From the NCBI GenBank assembly GCA_016192645.1, contig JACPTT010000048.1, positions 1 through 6,166 on the forward strand: a stretch of 6,166 nucleotides of DNA, in the 5' to 3' direction. Each line of letters begins with the position of its first letter. The first letter of the stretch is position 1. The DNA comes from Candidatus Levyibacteriota bacterium. Its GTDB lineage: Bacteria > Patescibacteriota > Microgenomatia > Levybacterales > UBA12049. Below are positions 5,283-6,166 of the stretch, piece after piece. The position numbers and the translations under genes are program-made. The notes beneath the pieces are model-generated. The model was given only the letters and a program-made list of their open reading frames with translations. It searched no databases and had not been told where the DNA came from.

Positions 5283-5349
5283 TTCTCTCTGACAACAAAT
5301 TACGGCCAGCGCCTTTCACTATTGGAGCCGCCCCTTAATTTCCTCATTC

Positions 5350-5381
5350 TTGATCTATTGATTTAAATCATTAGAGCAGAT
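5350..5381. repeat. Upstream copy of direct repeat with GATTTAAATC palindrome (putative operator)
   Basis: TTGAT, five bases, then GATTTAAATCATTAGA with a near-identical tail; 20 of 22 bases from 5360 match the copy at 5861. TGATTTAAATCA (5359-5370) is a perfect 12-bp palindrome covering most of the -35 box of the TrpR-like gene, the place expected for a repressor site. Confidence 0.7.
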
Positions 5382-5386
5382 ATACT
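5358..5386 (+). promoter_or_regulatory. Promoter of the TrpR-like gene overlapping a palindrome
   Basis: TTGATT (5358-5363, 4 of 6), an exact 17-bp spacer and TATACT (5381-5386, 5 of 6). Transcription would start near 5393, giving a leader of only a few bases before ATG 5399, so translation may be close to leaderless; no Shine-Dalgarno is seen. The palindrome TGATTTAAATCA covers the -35, which suggests autorepression. Confidence 0.55.
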
Positions 5387-5398
5387 TGAAGTTAAAGT

Positions 5399-5854
5399 AT
5401 GACTCAGGTTTCAAAGTATCCAATCTCTAAAGATGTGGCAGATAGAATTTTTGAAGTTTTTATTAAATCCTTAATTAAGATTAAAAACGATAAAGACGCA
5501 AAAGATTTAGCAGATGATTTATTTTCTCCCACTGAAAAAATAATGCTGGCAAAAAGATTGGCAATCGCTTTTCTTTTAATGAGGGGTTACCAGTATAGAG
5601 AGATAAGCAAGCTTATAAAGGTGAGTTTAACAACAATTGCTAACGTTAATTTGTCTTTAAATTATGGTAAGGGAGGGTATAAAAGAATTTTAGAAAGCAT
5701 AGCTAAAGAAGAAAAGCTAGAAGAGTTCTTTGAAAATATTGCCGAGAAGCTTCTTTCTGTTCCTGCGAAATCTTTAAAAGGCGGTGGAGTATGGAGGTAT
5801 CTTCATCAAGAGGTAAAACAGGCAAAGAGGAAAAGACAGAGGTCCCCCTTTTGA
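5399..5854 (+). CDS. TrpR/YerC-like helix-turn-helix transcriptional regulator
   Basis: A 151-residue DNA-binding protein of the Trp-repressor superfamily (TrpR/YerC/YecD type). An N-terminal helical region (residues 10-40) leads into LFSPTEKIMLAKRLAIAFLLMRGYQYREI (41-69), the family's signature helices. The helix-turn-helix follows at about 64-86 (YREISKLIKVSLTTIANVNLSL), then YGKGGYKRIL (89-98). The C-terminus is a helix ending in a strongly basic tail (EVKQAKRKRQR), common in uncultivated-bacterial members and likely to add DNA contacts. E. coli TrpR is about 108 residues, so this is a longer form, and tryptophan binding cannot be assumed. The gene is very AT-rich, unlike the island just upstream. 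It is bracketed by two copies of a palindromic repeat, one over its own -35, which points to autoregulation. Its TGA lies inside the downstream copy. Confidence 0.85.
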   Translation: MTQVSKYPISKDVADRIFEVFIKSLIKIKNDKDAKDLADDLFSPTEKIMLAKRLAIAFLLMRGYQYREISKLIKVSLTTIANVNLSLNYGKGGYKRILESIAKEEKLEEFFENIAEKLLSVPAKSLKGGGVWRYLHQEVKQAKRKRQRSPF

Positions 5855-5882
5855 TATCATGATTTAAATCATTAGAACAAAT
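5851..5882. repeat. Downstream copy of the GATTTAAATC direct repeat
   Basis: This is the second copy, with the same TTGAT-N5-GATTTAAATCATTAGA arrangement as at 5350. Here the palindrome extends to 14 bp (ATGATTTAAATCAT, 5859-5872), and TGATATCA (5852-5859) adjoins it and includes the TGA stop of the TrpR-like gene. It fills the 32-bp gap between two convergent genes, so it is not a promoter. No -10 follows it. Confidence 0.7.
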
Positions 5883-5886
5883 CTGA

Positions 5887-6166
5887 TTAGTTAGTAAGTT
5901 TATAGATTCTTGTCTCATCAGCCTGAAAGACAACTTCACCTAGGCTTTCAAATTTTTGTTCATTAAGATTTGGATATTTTTGCCGCTCCAAATCGCCAAT
6001 AAACACAAGTTCAATGTTGTATTTCTTGATAAGTTGTTTGGTAGTATTTAATTCTTTTGTCTCATACAAGGTTTTTATCTCTTCAATTCTTGGCGCCGGC
6101 ACATCATAAGTTCCTCGCCAAAGCCATTCATGAACAGTCCAGCCCAAAACCGTGGGAAGTCCTGTA
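5887..6166 (-). CDS. DUF2298 (YYY-type) polytopic membrane protein, C-terminal 92 residues
   Basis: The frame is open to the window edge and only the C-terminus is present; the internal TTG at 6147 is not a real start. The piece reads TGLPTVLGWTVHEWLWRG, then RIEEIKTLYET, LIKKYNIELVFIGDLERQKYP, KFESLGEVVFQADETRIYKL, and a TAA stop. This order (GLPTVLGW, H-E-x-x-W-R-G, a helix, KYxIxxVxIGxLERxxY, then a final strand RIYKL) matches the soluble C-terminal domain of DUF2298 / Chlor_Arch_YYY membrane proteins, as I remember them. These are large, multi-helix proteins resembling GT-C glycosyltransferases, with no firmly known substrate. It faces the TrpR-like gene tail to tail. YfhO-like membrane proteins are an alternative, since their C-termini have a similar layout. 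Confidence 0.7.
   Translation of the reverse strand, partial: TGLPTVLGWTVHEWLWRGTYDVPAPRIEEIKTLYETKELNTTKQLIKKYNIELVFIGDLERQKYPNLNEQKFESLGEVVFQADETRIYKLTN

Larger units (their letters stand above)
4720..5335. other. GC-rich island, probable transferred DNA or assembly chimera
   Basis: Hand counts show 35/60 G+C at 5041-5100 and 38/60 at 5221-5280, against 21/60 in tpiA (3061-3120) and 14/60 in the TrpR-like gene (5461-5520). Codon choice, the canonical promoter and strong Shine-Dalgarno also differ from neighbours. Edges are approximate and judged by eye. The non-coding tail 5283-5335 contains GGCCAGCGCC (5304-5313), which can pair fully (one G-U) with GGCGCTGGTC (5252-5261). No integrase, terminal repeat or target duplication was found. 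Confidence 0.6.

Noticed and set aside
5252..5313. GGCGCTGGTC / GGCCAGCGCC inverted pair as a terminator
   Set aside because: The loop is over 40 nt and no U-tract follows; it may be chance in GC-rich DNA.
5153..5338. GTG-started 61-codon plus frame overlapping the end of the 112-residue gene
   Set aside because: Gly/Arg/Ser-rich, no ribosome site, no domain, and out of frame with the better supported lipoprotein leader.
4660..5347. CCTTAA followed by a pyrimidine-rich run at 4660, 5277 and 5332 as possible attachment-site duplications
   Set aside because: Only 6-10 matching bases with poor extension, low complexity, and no integrase or tRNA nearby.
5855..5886. Bidirectional terminator between the convergent genes
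   Set aside because: The palindromes are AT-only with no GC stem or U-tract; an operator or repeat explanation fits better.
1..6166. CRISPR array, tRNA or rRNA gene, transposase, or UGA recoding
   Set aside because: No spaced repeats of CRISPR size, no tRNA T-loop or rRNA-like blocks and no transposase motifs seen by eye; TGA ends three well-bounded genes with no in-frame TGA inside conserved domains.

Overview
The window looks like accessory or housekeeping DNA from an uncultivated low-GC bacterium, most likely of the Candidate Phyla Radiation (Patescibacteria, Microgenomates-like). This is judged from the style of the proteins: a UvrD helicase with a GDFSQSIYSWRGAD motif III and no C-terminal tail, a FemAB aminoacyltransferase, an LCP protein with a CPR-type insert, a TrpR/YerC-like regulator with a basic tail, and a DUF2298-type membrane protein. 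TGA is a stop codon in at least three genes (FemAB, uvrD, TrpR-like), so the UGA=Gly code of Gracilibacteria is unlikely. No rRNA, tRNA, CRISPR array or transposase is visible. Lineage is inference, since no search could be run.

Layout. Left part, minus strand (about 1-3010): uvrD, then a FemAB-type transferase, then the first 60 codons of a GT-C membrane glycosyltransferase. Both junctions are ATGA stop/start overlaps, so this is a tightly coupled operon. A 37-bp divergent gap (3011-3047) holds a good sigma70-type promoter reading right. Rightward (3048-4665): a triosephosphate isomerase that has lost an internal segment, overlapped by an LCP (LytR-CpsA-Psr) protein. A 35-nt hairpin element follows.

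From about 4720 to 5335 the composition changes sharply to GC-rich. This segment has a textbook promoter and Shine-Dalgarno, an unrecognised 112-residue gene, and directly after its stop, in the same frame, a 27-codon stub that is little more than a lipoprotein signal peptide. It looks transferred or chimeric. Right of it, DNA is again very AT-rich: a TrpR-like regulator (5399-5854) bracketed by near-identical repeats carrying a GATTTAAATC palindrome, the upstream one sitting on its own -35 box. A convergent, partial DUF2298-type membrane protein ends the window.

Common thread. Three envelope or glycan genes (FemAB, GT-C, LCP) and the DUF2298-type gene point to cell-surface assembly, mixed with a repair helicase and a glycolytic enzyme. 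The least ordinary signals are: (1) several short repeats of three heptamer families plus one palindrome lying inside coding genes without breaking frame; (2) the isomerase lacking the segment with its catalytic histidine; (3) the GC-rich island with its truncated lipoprotein; (4) the repeat/operator pair around the regulator. No new multi-gene defence or mobile system could be supported.
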